A DNA stretch of 64,000 nt from positions 147,621 through 211,620 of the forward strand of contig NC_011984.1 in NCBI RefSeq assembly GCF_000016285.1, written 5' to 3'. Below, in pieces: positions 10,347 through 19,525 of the stretch (its first letter is position 1; the number at the start of each line of letters is the position of its first letter). The DNA comes from Allorhizobium ampelinum S4 (lineage in GTDB: Bacteria > Pseudomonadota > Alphaproteobacteria > Rhizobiales > Rhizobiaceae). The notes beneath the pieces were generated by a model. The model made no database searches. It had not been told where the DNA came from and worked only from the letters and a program-made list of their open reading frames with translations. Both the position numbers and the translations under genes were made by a program.

Positions 10347-11444
10347 ATGAGCGATGATGCAGTGTACACTCACCTCCACAATCTAGCCGGGACAGCGTTT
10401 TCCGGAGACAAAGTCCCGTCCGTCAGACAGTTGATGAAGCAGTTCAATCGCTCCCAACTGGTGATCGAGCGAGCGTTGGCGCGACTGAAAGCGGAGAGAT
10501 TGATCCAGGCGGAGGGCGGACGCGGAACCTTTTTTGTGGGGCGGTCGCAAAAGCCAACACGTGCGACCGCGTCTTCAGTAGGACGATCCATTCTGATTCT
10601 CAGACGATCGGTCAGCATCAGACAGGGTCAGGTCGTGCTTGAAGATCTGCGTGAGCAGCTCACCGCCGAAGGTCACCGACTGCTTGAGGTGTCATACACG
10701 GACGCAGAGCATGCGAGAACCGTATTAAAGACGATGCCCAAGTTCGACACCTGCATTATCCAAAACTCCTTTGAGCCGGTTTCGATTGATACGTTGGCAG
10801 CGATCAAGCACAAAGCCGACAGTATTGTTTTCCATGGCCTTGGGATCACAGGCTCGGAAGTAGATTGCGTCGGCCATGAATGGGGGGGCGCGATCAGCCA
10901 AGCCCTAAGGTTACTTGAAAAGTCCGGCCATGAATCGATTGCGTTTGCAACGACAGCTTTTCCAAATATAGCCAACGCGATGGGCAAGCGACGGTTTCAT
11001 GAGTATTCTTCGTCCCGCGGCGTTGATCCAGCCCGGTTCCTGATAGAACTCTCCAAGCTTCCGCATGAAGACTACGAGGAGGGCCTCGCCAAAGAGATTG
11101 AGAGCCGGCGCGGCCGCGACGGCAAGCTCCCGTTCACTGCCCTGATCGCGTGGGGCGTCGAATCCGGGGCGCGCTTGCGCCGCCATCTCAACGACGGCGG
11201 AATTTCACTACCAGGGGATCTCGGCATTGTACTTCTCGGCCATCCCGACATGAGGCACGAACACGATGATTTTTTCTCCATTATCGGCCCGACCGCAGCT
11301 GCGCAAGCTAAAGGCCTTCACACGCTGATGCATCATCGTTGGCGCGAGCCGTCTGCCCCGTCGATGATCGTTTTCCTTGAGTCAGAAACGAACATCAGTC
11401 ATTCCTCGATTCAACGAATAGGCTCGGCCAACAAAACGGATTAG
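10347..11444 (+). CDS. GntR/LacI-type transcriptional regulator of the sugar ABC operon
   Basis: The 365-residue protein has an N-terminal winged helix of GntR type (KVPSVRQLMKQFNRSQLVIERALARLKAERLIQAEGGRGTFF, cut here by position: about residues 20-70). It is joined to a periplasmic-binding-protein-like sensor of LacI type (GISLPGDLGIVLLGHP and a C-terminal region). This AraR-like architecture suits sugar sensing. It is transcribed away from the importer and its start sits beside a 17-bp palindrome, which suggests autoregulation. The ligand is probably the imported sugar or a derivative. Confidence 0.85.
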   Translation: MSDDAVYTHLHNLAGTAFSGDKVPSVRQLMKQFNRSQLVIERALARLKAERLIQAEGGRGTFFVGRSQKPTRATASSVGRSILILRRSVSIRQGQVVLEDLREQLTAEGHRLLEVSYTDAEHARTVLKTMPKFDTCIIQNSFEPVSIDTLAAIKHKADSIVFHGLGITGSEVDCVGHEWGGAISQALRLLEKSGHESIAFATTAFPNIANAMGKRRFHEYSSSRGVDPARFLIELSKLPHEDYEEGLAKEIESRRGRDGKLPFTALIAWGVESGARLRRHLNDGGISLPGDLGIVLLGHPDMRHEHDDFFSIIGPTAAAQAKGLHTLMHHRWREPSAPSMIVFLESETNISHSSIQRIGSANKTD

Positions 11445-12205
11445 GGTGACGACAACTGTCAAGTTGCTAAGCAGCCCGCCGCGCTTTGAGGGCGTCTCAA
11501 AAGACCGGGTTGGTGCGGCACTATAACTCCCCGTCGAATTGGAATTCGGACATCTTTCCTGCGTTGAAGTCGTTCGTCCCGGAAGGGGCCAGAATGGGCT
11601 GTGAACGGTTGTTAAGAAGTGCGGCTATTCGGTGCTGAGACAGTCGCAGAGGTTTTTTCGGCAGTGAGTTCGTTGTTCTGAGGCGGCCGGCCGCGTCGAG
11701 AAGTATCCCTGGCGGCTTTGGGGCGAGAAGGTCAGGACTGGTGCAGCCGCAGCGCGTGCCGTAATCTTTCCGTAGATTGATGAAGGCAGGCACAGCGCCG
11801 AACGAACGGCTAATTCTACCCGGCGCCGCGCCCCACACCGTGCGGAACACGAATGCCGGGCGATTATGGCGCAGACGGGGCCTCGCGTCCTGTCGTGACA
11901 GTTGCCACAGGGCGGGTGAAGGGGTCGGTTCCGGCTGGGGGCGAAATGACACTGTAAGCGCAAGCGGCTGCTGTCCCAATTGAACCCTCTTGAATTTTAG
12001 GCTCGGGAAGTCGTTATTCCTACGGCTAATCGTTGTCCAAAACAGACTAAAGTTCAGTTGGGACAGCGACGGTTTGAGCGGAATGCGCCAACAGTAGACA
12101 TTGCGGCCGCCGCAAAACTCACTATTCTGGGGCGTCGCAAAAGTCGGGAAACAAGTCTCGCCCTAATCGGGATTTTTGCGAATCTGATCCGCATTGGAGA
12201 CTGTC
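11445..12205. other. Gene-poor region with a 98-bp inverted-repeat element
   Basis: About 760 bp contain no convincing gene. The minus-strand frame 11521-11979 has no recognised family and looks like degenerate DNA. A pair of inverted 16-mers bounds 11970-12067 and is listed separately. The stretch follows the regulator and precedes an orphan gene, consistent with an old insertion scar. Confidence 0.5.
11970..12067. repeat. 98-bp element with 16-bp inverted ends
   Basis: GCTGTCCCAATTGAAC at 11970-11985 is matched in inverse orientation by GTTCAGTTGGGACAGC at 12052-12067, with one mismatch. The 66 bp between hold no gene. The size and ends suggest a MITE-like or solo insertion-sequence remnant. 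No flanking target duplication was recognised. Confidence 0.5.
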
Positions 12206-12901
12206 GTGCGAATAGCCTGCCTGCATACAGCCTGGAGTAATATTTCTGTTTTTGAAGCTGCCGCGAAAGAGATCGACCTTCCAACGGGTGTCCTTTCACA
12301 TGAAGTTCGCCCGGACCTTCTTGAAAAGGCGGAACAGGCCGGTGGATTAACCTGCGATATCGCGCATGAAACGGCTTCAGTTTTGCGCATGCTCTGCCAG
12401 AACGCCGATGCAGTTGTCCTGACATGCTCCACTCTGGGACCCTCGGTCGAGGAACTCATCGGCAGGACGCCTGTCCCGGTCCTGCGAGTGGATGAGGCTC
12501 TTGCCAGAGAAGCCATAGGCATAGGCGGGAAGGTAGTTGTGCTCTGCGCCGTGGAAACAACCTTGGAACCGACGGCACGATTGTTTGCCAAGGTGGCCGA
12601 GCCAACCCGGACACCCTATGACGTTCAGATCGTACCGGGCGCATGGGCGCGTTTCAAAGCAGGCGATCGCGACGGCTACCTTTCGGCAATCGCACACGCC
12701 GCCGATACGGCGTATCGGGAAGGTGCGGCCATCGTTGCCCTCGCACAAGCATCCATGGCTGGCGCATCCGACCTAGTATGCAAAGGCCCCAAGCCTCTAA
12801 GCAGTCCTATAGCAGGACTTGCCGCCGCTGCCAGTATGATGTCGCGAAAATCTTACAGAGCGTCCGAAAACTCGGCTCAGGAAAATTTCATTAGAAGATA
12901 A
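12206..12901 (+). CDS. Asp/Glu racemase-superfamily protein
   Basis: The 231-residue protein fits the Asp/Glu/hydantoin racemase and arylmalonate decarboxylase superfamily. It has IACLHTAWSNISVFEAAA at the N-terminus and the first catalytic-cysteine motif VVLTCSTLGPSVEEL (Cys74). The second cysteine of two-base racemases is absent: the equivalent stretch reads IVALAQASMAG. A one-cysteine enzyme such as a decarboxylase, isomerase or a non-racemase is therefore more likely. GTG 12206 is chosen because GGAG lies six bases upstream; TTG 12194 is an alternative. It stands alone and no partner enzyme is evident. Confidence 0.68.
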   Translation: MRIACLHTAWSNISVFEAAAKEIDLPTGVLSHEVRPDLLEKAEQAGGLTCDIAHETASVLRMLCQNADAVVLTCSTLGPSVEELIGRTPVPVLRVDEALAREAIGIGGKVVVLCAVETTLEPTARLFAKVAEPTRTPYDVQIVPGAWARFKAGDRDGYLSAIAHAADTAYREGAAIVALAQASMAGASDLVCKGPKPLSSPIAGLAAAASMMSRKSYRASENSAQENFIRR

Positions 12902-13215
12902 TCCTAGGCCGCCGCCTATATTCTTGCCATCCTCAGCGCAGGCATGGCAAAATATGCCAATTTGCGGAACCAGATTCTACCCTGTCGAGATCGTTTCGAG
13001 TTTTCTGACGGTCTGCTTAACATACGCGACAAAGCCAGCGGCTTTAACGCATCAGATGAATGCCTGTCGTAATACTTAGTCGCAAGATTCGAAGTTTCGC
13101 GACCGAATTGTGCAACGAGCTGATGTCAGCTACGAGCCGATACTCTTGATTTAATCCGTGGTTGATCGACTGACCCTGCTGTGATTCACTCGTCGCGTGA
13201 CTTCGAGAGGAGAGC
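12902..13215. other. Intergenic region before a transposase fragment
   Basis: About 310 bp show no gene. The right part, up to the ribosome site GAGAGGAGAGC before the ATG at 13216, is probably the left end of the insertion element whose transposase fragment follows. No terminal repeat was identified. Confidence 0.4.
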
Positions 13216-13395
13216 ATGGCGATGATGGGCATTCAGGACGAGCCTGCGCAGTTGTTCTACGATTTCTGTCTGGATGATCACGTTCCTGGCGATCATATGC
13301 TTCGTGGTATCGATCGCTTCCTGGACCTCGGTGATGTCAGAGAGAAGCTCAGGCCTTTCTACCGTTCGATCGGTCGACCTTCCATTCCGAAGGAT
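13216..13395 (+). pseudogene. Transposase N-terminal fragment (IS1182/IS5-like)
   Basis: The frame starts well (ATG 13216 after AGGAG) and reads LFYDFCLDDHVPGDHMLRGIDRF... FYRSIGRPSI, the usual N-terminus of IS1182/IS5-type rhizobial transposases. After GRPSI at about 13390 the family likeness ends and unrelated sequence runs to a stop at 13515. About 50-60 residues remain. The element was cut by the deletion that also truncated the DoxX-like gene on the other strand. Confidence 0.75.
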
Positions 13396-13544
13396 GTGCT
13401 CGTTTTGCCCGTGCCGAGCGCCGACGGGATGCCGCCAGGCGGTATCAGACGAGCCGAAACGGCCGTTTTGCTCACGCGGCTCGCAGCCGCCGATATCGAA
13501 CCCGGCGCAAAATAGTGACGCACCAGGGTTCGCTTGCGAGCTTC

Positions 13545-13628
13545 GCCGCACAAAAACGCCAGTGCAAGGAGAATGCGGAAGGTCCAATCGGCGATGCGCA
13601 GCGCCTTCGACGTCAGCTCGAGCGACAT
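13545..13628 (-). pseudogene. DoxX-family gene, N-terminal remnant
   Basis: The minus-strand ATG 13628 opens MSLELTSKALRIADWTFRI followed by LLALAFL, the start of small DoxX-type membrane proteins (first transmembrane helix). The likeness stops near 13555, and the rest of the frame to 13359 reads across transposon-derived sequence. It lies 11 bp downstream of the SDR gene on the same strand, so it was probably the third gene of that operon before truncation. Confidence 0.5.
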
Positions 13629-13639
13629 GTCGGACCCTC

Positions 13640-14380
13640 CTAGAGCCGCATCCAGCCACCATCGACGACGAGCGTCTGGCCGGTGACGAAGCGAGCATCG
13701 TCGCTGGTGAGGAAAGCGACGGGACCGGCAATATCCGCCGGTGTCCCGAGGCGCTTGATTGCCTGCTGCATGTAAACCTGCGCCTTCTGCTCGTTGGGCA
13801 TGCCACTGGCACCTTCGGTATCGGTAATGCCGGGATGAGCCGCATTGACGATGATATTGTCGGCGGCAAGCTCGTTTGCGAGCGCGCGGACGAGCCCGAT
13901 CACACCCATTTTCGAGGTCATGTAGTGGGAGAAGCCCATGCCGGGCGGCGTGACCATGCCGACGGCATCGGAGCCGATCGCCACGATCGAGCCGCCGCCG
14001 CCTTTACGCATCAGGGGAACGATGGCGCGCGCACCGAGCAGGTGGGCATCGAGATTGATCGCCATGACCTCGCGCCATTTTTCCGGGGTCATTTCGTCAA
14101 GGCTCGCCATTGGATAGATACCGGCGGCATGGACGAGGATATCGGCCCGGCCGAAGGTCGCCTCGACTTCGTTTGCGACATTCGTCCAGTCTGCCTCTTT
14201 CGTGACATCGGCTGCGATGGCGATCGCGCCATTGCCGATCGACGATGCGGCTTCGGACGCCTTTTCGCGTTTGACCAAAACGACCTTTGCGCCGCGCTTG
14301 GCAAGCAGATCGGCAACGCCGCGACCGATCCCCTGCTTGCCGCCTGTTACGATCGCGATTTTTCCTTCATGTGTGGTCAT
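13640..14380 (-). CDS. Short-chain dehydrogenase/reductase
   Basis: The 246-residue protein has the classical SDR fold: TGGKQGIG cofactor motif (residues about 12-19), HAAG in place of NNAG, catalytic Ser in GSDAVG, and YMTSK. It ends in VTGQTLVVDGGWMRL, typical of FabG-like SDRs. The NAD(P) preference is not clear. Its start overlaps the stop of the upstream epimerase-like gene by four bases (14377-14380), so they form an operon. It is complete and probably functional; the substrate is unknown. Confidence 0.9.
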   Translation of the reverse strand: MTTHEGKIAIVTGGKQGIGRGVADLLAKRGAKVVLVKREKASEAASSIGNGAIAIAADVTKEADWTNVANEVEATFGRADILVHAAGIYPMASLDEMTPEKWREVMAINLDAHLLGARAIVPLMRKGGGGSIVAIGSDAVGMVTPPGMGFSHYMTSKMGVIGLVRALANELAADNIIVNAAHPGITDTEGASGMPNEQKAQVYMQQAIKRLGTPADIAGPVAFLTSDDARFVTGQTLVVDGGWMRL

Positions 14381-15327
14381 TGTTGTGTTCCTTCCAAGGT
14401 TGATGATGTGGCAAGCGTGCGCAGGCGCGGCTCACCGATTTCGGACAACATGTCCGTGTGGCGCGGCGACCAGCCGAGCGATTTGCGCGTTTGCGCATCC
14501 CGTACCCGGCTCGATACACTCATGATCAGCGCGCCAAATTCGCCCCAGATGTCGGCGGCCTCGGACATCGAAACATTGCGGGTCTCGCAGCCGAGGTCGC
14601 GGGCAACTGCTTCTGCGATCCAGCGATTGGGGATTTCGCCGGCAGCGGCGTGATAGACGGCACCACCTTCACCCTTGGTGACGGCGAGTTCGAACAGCCG
14701 TGCGATATCGTCGACATGGACATTCGAATAGGCGGCGAGGCCGTCGCCGATGTAGCAGGCAGCACCTGTGGCGGCGACCGAGCGATAGACCATCGACACA
14801 TGGCCATGATCTTCCGGTCCCCAGATGAGCGGCGGACGCATGACGATGCCACGAATGCCGCGTGAAGAAGTGGCGCGGACCAGCGTCTCTGCCTCGACGC
14901 GGGCGACGGCTAAAGGTTCGGGTTCGAACGGGTCGTCTTCGCCAAAGCTTTCGGCGCTCCATGCCCCTTGCGTGCGCTGACACAGCACACCGGAGCCGGA
15001 CAGGAAAACGAACGTTTTGCCGCTGCCATCGAGCGCGTCCAATAGCGCCTTGACAGCGTCAAGCTCGACATGAGGCGGGACCTGTGCCGCAAACATGACG
15101 ACATCGGCGTTCCTAGCAAATTCGGTCACTGTCAGCAGGCGCTCGGCCAAGTCGCCGATTTGCACCGTCATGCCGGCGGCCCGCAGACGTCCTGCAGCCT
15201 CGCCGCTGCGGGCCAAACCCGTGACCCGGAAACGGCGCGAAACAAAGTGGCGGGCTACTGCCCCACCGACAAATCCCGTCGCGCCGATGATGAATACGTG
15301 CTGAGCCAGCGCAATGTCTCCTTTCAT
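14377..15327 (-). CDS. NAD-dependent epimerase/dehydratase-family protein
   Basis: The 316-residue protein has an N-terminal Rossmann motif GATGFVGGAV, an extended-SDR body with VFLSGSGVL and the region MRPPLIWGPEDHG. The usual YxxxK is not obvious at its normal place, so it may be an atypical NAD(P)-binding reductase rather than a sugar epimerase. ATG 15327 is used; the frame extends to 15354 with less typical residues. It is the first gene of an epimerase-SDR-(doxX) operon divergent from the broken LysR gene at 15403. Confidence 0.8.
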   Translation of the reverse strand: MKGDIALAQHVFIIGATGFVGGAVARHFVSRRFRVTGLARSGEAAGRLRAAGMTVQIGDLAERLLTVTEFARNADVVMFAAQVPPHVELDAVKALLDALDGSGKTFVFLSGSGVLCQRTQGAWSAESFGEDDPFEPEPLAVARVEAETLVRATSSRGIRGIVMRPPLIWGPEDHGHVSMVYRSVAATGAACYIGDGLAAYSNVHVDDIARLFELAVTKGEGGAVYHAAAGEIPNRWIAEAVARDLGCETRNVSMSEAADIWGEFGALIMSVSSRVRDAQTRKSLGWSPRHTDMLSEIGEPRLRTLATSSTLEGTQQ

Positions 15328-15402
15328 GCAGAAAAGATAGAGATTGCGGATCAAGACCTGTAGCCTATATTATCGGATAGAATCCATCTGGAAAACAGAT
15401 AC

Positions 15403-16210
15403 ATGCTCGACGGCGTTTCGCTTGACCATCTCCGTACGTTCGTCGCGGCGGCCGATGTCGGAAGTTTCTCCGCAGCCGGACGACAGCTCGGCCGCGCCCA
15501 GTCCGTCGTTAGCCAAAGCATTGCAAATCTCGAGGGACAGCTGGGCGTCCGACTTTTCCAGCGTATCGGCCGCTATCCGGAACTGACGCTGCAAGGCGTA
15601 AACCTTCTCGCCGACGCCCGGCGCGTCGTTCTCGAGGCCGACAGGTTGAATGCCAAGGCGAAGAGCCTGTCGGCCGGGCTTGAGCCGGAGCTATCGATCG
15701 TCGTCGACGTTATGTTTCCGCACGCGCGGCTGACCGGGGAGTCTTGGGGTCACCGGCACGCTTCCGTTCCCACCGCCGACGCTTTCGACAGAGCCTCTTG
15801 TCAACGAGCCGCTCGTGACGGTTACGGCGCCGCGATCGCGGCTCGCCGGGCTGGAACAACCGATCAGGCTTCAGGATATCATCGATGACACACAACTGGT
15901 CCTGACGGATCGCTCAGCCATAACGCATGGCACCGACTATGGCGTGCAGGCAAAAAACATCTGGCGGCTTGCTGACCTTGGGGCTAAGCACGCTCTGCTT
16001 CGCGCAAACCTTGGATGGGGGCACATGCCTCTGTGGATGGTGGAGGACGATCTGACCGCCGGCCGGCTTGTCGCGATTACACTGGAGGGGCCGGCGGCGG
16101 GGATCATGCCGTTTCAGGCAATTTATCCGACCAACTCTCTTCCGGGGCCAGCCGGGCGGTGGTTTTTAGACTGTGTCAAATCGAGCAGCACCATCGGAGT
16201 TGCTGATTGA
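15403..16210 (+). pseudogene. LysR-family regulator, broken by internal deletion and frame change
   Basis: The first frame (15403 to about 15735) encodes a good LysR N-terminus: LDHLRTFVAAADVGSFSAAG, SVVSQSIANLEGQLGVRLF and the start of the effector domain ELSIVVDVMFPHARL. A second frame resumes with VTGTLPFPPPTLSTEPLV and runs to 16210 with a normal LysR C-terminal region. Roughly 35 residues between them are missing and the frames differ, so a single deletion near 15735 explains the break. It was probably the activator of the divergent SDR operon. Confidence 0.85.
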
Positions 16211-16509
16211 AAGTCTTGAACCAATTATCTGTCCTGCTGCATCTGCTTAAGCGGCACGCGTGTCCTCATCGACCGCCCCAGTCAAAGGACCATCATAATA
16301 CATCCCATACATGAGGTTGCTGCTCCCCTCGGCGGATGAGAGCATCTGCCCTGGTTTGTCGAAGAGCTAAGGAGGTGGCATGAAAGAGTCCGCCTCCACC
16401 GATAGAACGGATCACTGAAATGCAGGTCATGATCGAGGGACAGTCACGCTTCCAGCCTTTCGGCTTATCCTGTTGGGGTTTCGCAGATCTCAACAAGGGA
16501 GTTGGAAGC
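16211..16509. other. Intergenic region, probable left flank of an IS110-family element
   Basis: About 300 bp separate the broken LysR gene from the IS110 transposase. No gene is seen. IS110 elements carry short or no terminal repeats, so the boundary cannot be placed by eye. Confidence 0.4.
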
Positions 16510-17577
16510 ATGACTGCCTCTTATGAATACCATATCGGGGTCGACTACCACAAATCTTACAGCCATCTGGTGGTGCAGGATTCGGCGGGTAAAACGCTGC
16601 GCTCTGGCCGCGTGAAGAATGACCGTCAGTCGCTTGGCGGCTTTTTGGAGCGGTATTGTGAGAACTCGCATGCGGTGGTCGAGGCGACGCGCAACTGGAT
16701 GGTGATGTACGACTGGCTCGACGACATTTGTGACGATGTCGTTCTCGCCCATCCGTTGAAGGTCAAGGCGATTGCCGACGCCAAGATCAAGACCGACAAG
16801 ATCGATGCGACGGTCTTGGCGCATCTGCTGCGCGCCGACCTGGTGCCGGAGGCCTGGGCACCAAGCGAGAGATCGCGAGACCTTCGCGTCGCGCTGCGTG
16901 AGCGGATGTTCTACGTGCGGCTGCGCACGATGACGAAGAACCGGGTCGTTACGGTGTTTGACCGCTATCCGGAGCAGACGGCACAGCTGAAGAAGCTCGG
17001 CGATCTGTTCGGCAGGGCCGGCCGCATTCAGCTAGCGCAGGTCAACGTCTCAGAGATCGACCGCATCCAGATCGACCGTGGCCTCGACTTCATCGGCGAC
17101 ATTGACGTGCGGATCAAGCAATCGGAAGCAACGATCCGGGCGATGACCAAGGCCAATGCCAACGTCAAGCTATTGAAGACGATCCCCGGCATTGGCGAGT
17201 TCTTCGCCCGGCTGATCGACGCGGAGATTGACGATATATCGCGCTTCCGTAACCCGAAGAAGCTTGCCGCCTATGCCGGGCTTGTGCCGTCGACCTATTC
17301 CTCCGGCGGTAAGACCTTCCACGGCAAGATCATCAGGCAGGGCAACAAGTGGCTGCGCTGGGCCTTCGTGGAAGCGGTTTCTCCCGCCATCGCCAGCGAC
17401 GCGCAGCTTCACGCCCAGTATGAGCATCTGAAGATCAGAGGAACCAACAAGGCGCGCGTGGCCATCGCGCGCAAGCTTTTGACGATCGCCTTCCAGATCC
17501 TGCGTGACCAGCGCGCCTACGAGCCGCGCGGCACCGACACCACGCAAGGCGCGTCGACGATATCCCGGTTGTCCTGA
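16510..17577 (+). CDS. IS110-family transposase, apparently intact
   Basis: The 355-residue protein has the IS110 DEDD N-terminal domain (IGVDYHKSYSHLVVQD, VVEATRNW, DKIDATVLAHLLRADLVPEAW) and the C-terminal Tnp20 domain (LKTIPGIGEFFARLIDAEI, FRNPKKLAAYAGLVPSTYSS, RQGNKWLRWAFVEA). The DEDD acidic residues and the catalytic-serine region of the second domain appear present. ATG 16510 follows AAGGGAG. It is the only insertion-sequence transposase in the window without an obvious lesion. IS110 enzymes use an RNA-guided (bridge RNA) recombination mechanism, so flanking non-coding DNA may matter. Confidence 0.9.
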   Translation: MTASYEYHIGVDYHKSYSHLVVQDSAGKTLRSGRVKNDRQSLGGFLERYCENSHAVVEATRNWMVMYDWLDDICDDVVLAHPLKVKAIADAKIKTDKIDATVLAHLLRADLVPEAWAPSERSRDLRVALRERMFYVRLRTMTKNRVVTVFDRYPEQTAQLKKLGDLFGRAGRIQLAQVNVSEIDRIQIDRGLDFIGDIDVRIKQSEATIRAMTKANANVKLLKTIPGIGEFFARLIDAEIDDISRFRNPKKLAAYAGLVPSTYSSGGKTFHGKIIRQGNKWLRWAFVEAVSPAIASDAQLHAQYEHLKIRGTNKARVAIARKLLTIAFQILRDQRAYEPRGTDTTQGASTISRLS

Positions 17578-17845
17578 TCGCTGTCTAGCGAGCCCGGCAG
17601 GACTGGGCTGCGCTCCTTAAGGAGAATGGGAAACCGGGAGCCGAACGCCACTCTGTGACCGAAGCCAAAAAGGCATCAGGGTCACGCATTGGAGACTGGT
17701 TCAAGAACCGAACGGCAGATGCCTGTCGCGCGGAAGGAAGAGATTTAGCCGATCGGCGAAAATGCCGGTCAATAACCAACAGAACCCAAGGAAAAGCCGC
17801 CAATTGAAGGCGTTTCGCCCCTTGTGTTCTTTCATTGGAGCAGCG
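17578..17845. other. Intergenic DNA between two IS110-type transposases
   Basis: About 270 bp with no gene, containing the right flank of the first IS110 element and the left flank of the second. IS110 non-coding ends encode bridge RNA in characterised members. None can be proved by eye here. Confidence 0.35.
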
Positions 17846-18910
17846 ATGGAATATTACGTTGGATTGGACGTCAGCCTCAAGAGCACACACATCTGCGTTA
17901 TGAACCAGGATCGGCGTGTAGTATGGCGCGGGATCGCGGATACACAGCCGTCGATGATTGCCGAGCGGCTGGCGAGATGGAAAGTGCATCTTGCAAAAGT
18001 CGGGCTTGAGACGGGCTCGATGACGCCTTGGCTCTACCACGAACTGAAGGATCTGGTTTTTCCTGTCGTCTGCATGGATGCGCGGCGTGCCGCCGATGCG
18101 CTGAAGGCACGGCCTGAGAAGACGGACAAGGCGGATGCGCAGGCGCTTGCCGAGATGTTGGCGAGCGGCTGGTATTCACCGGTGCATGTGAAGACGATGG
18201 AAAGCCATCGGCTGAAGGCTTTGCTTGGCGCGCGTGAGCAACTGGTCAATGTGAAGCGCCAGCTTTACGGGCAGGTCCGCGGTCTCTTGCGCCCGTTTGG
18301 CATCAAGATCTCGGCGCGCGCCGGGGCTAAGCGGTTTGACGAGGAGGTCCGGTCTGCCTGCAACCGTCAGATGCGCTCTATATCGGTGTCGCGGCACTTC
18401 TAGACACGCTTGCGGGTTGAGGTCGAACTGGCCGGTTTGGACAAGAGGGTGCGTCAGATTGCGGCCGCATCGAAGCCGTGCTGGCATCTGATGTCGGTGC
18501 CCGGCGTTGGACCGCTGACCTCTCTGGCCTTCTTGTCACCGGTGGAAGACCCGCAACGATTTGGAAAGAGCAGATCCATCGGCTCCTACATTGGCCTGAC
18601 ACCGAAGAGGTATCAGTCAGGTGATCGGGATGTAACGGGCTCGATCACCAAGCAGGGGGACGACATGTTGCGACACTATCTCTATGAGGCAGCAGGCTGC
18701 CTGCTGACGACGGTGACCGCGCCGTCGGCCCTGCGGAGCTGGGGCTTGAGGCTGGCCAAACGGCTAGGTCCCAAGCCTGCACGAACGGCGGTCGCACGCA
18801 AATTGGCGGTCCTACTGCTGGGGCTTTGGAAAAGGGAGGATCATTTTCCGCGCCGAGCCGAGCGGCAAGGCATTTTAGAAACCGAGATCGTGGAGTTCGT
18901 TCGCAGATAA
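17846..18910 (+). pseudogene. IS110-family (IS1111-like) transposase, disrupted
   Basis: The frame opens at ATG 17846 (YVGLDVSLKSTHICVMNQ, DKADAQALAEMLASGWY). It meets TAG at 18401-18403, then continues in the same frame from 18404 to a stop at 18908-18910 with a good C-terminal domain (LMSVPGVGPLTSLAFL, SIGSYIGLTPKRYQSG). Between about 18360 and 18415 the natural reading is one base out of phase (DALYIGVAALLDTL). Two small compensating indels therefore explain the stop better than a single point change. The protein would be about 354 residues if repaired. Confidence 0.85.
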
Positions 18911-19525
18911 TCCTCAATGTCCATGAGGGGAAGCGACCGGACCGGGCCGGACGAATGCGAGACAGGTGGATGCGGATCAAAGACCGCGTTTAATACAATG
19001 CATCGGCCCCCTGGATGTGGAGCGAAAGGCCCCGGATAGTGGCGACGGACTGGGACAGACCGTACACCGAAGAGAACCATGGGACGCTTGTTATGCCTCA
19101 GCCCGCATTGGACACGGACAAAGCGAACAAAATTCTTGACGCAGCAGCCAAATGTAGAGAACCCATACGCCATCAATCCGGACTGGTCCAACGCGAGATG
19201 ATCCTCCTCCTAACCGGACACCATAGCGCTCTGATTTTATCCGGCGCAATCAACCAACAAAATCCGTATCGCATAAACCCTCAGGCGGTCCGGCACACTC
19301 CTCAGTTTGACCGATATCAATGGCGATTGCAGGTCTGATGGTAGTATGCGGCCTCTTATAGGAGAATGCCGTGCCGACATTTATCAGCCTAACAAGACTT
19401 TCCGATGGTTTTCCAAGAAGCTCTTCGATCAATATTAGGAGAGCGGTGCATAACCTAACAATGTCGTCAAATTGCAGTCAACTGGTCCCGCATCACGGGC
19501 TGGTTCTCGGAAAGACGTCGCGCCC
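18911..19525. other. Region between IS remnant and export operon
   Basis: About 615 bp. The left part is probably the tail of the IS110-type element. A plus-strand frame at 19015-19338 (107 codons) has no recognisable family. The right part holds the promoter of the HlyD-type gene, with no ribosome-binding or -35/-10 pattern strong enough to mark. Confidence 0.4.

Noticed and set aside
11521..11979. 152-codon minus-strand frame after the regulator
   Set aside because: Arg/Pro-rich, no domain; overlaps another frame and part of the 98-bp repeat element.
19015..19338. 107-codon plus-strand frame after the IS110-type remnant
   Set aside because: No recognised family and next to IS tail DNA; kept only as a note in the intergenic entry.
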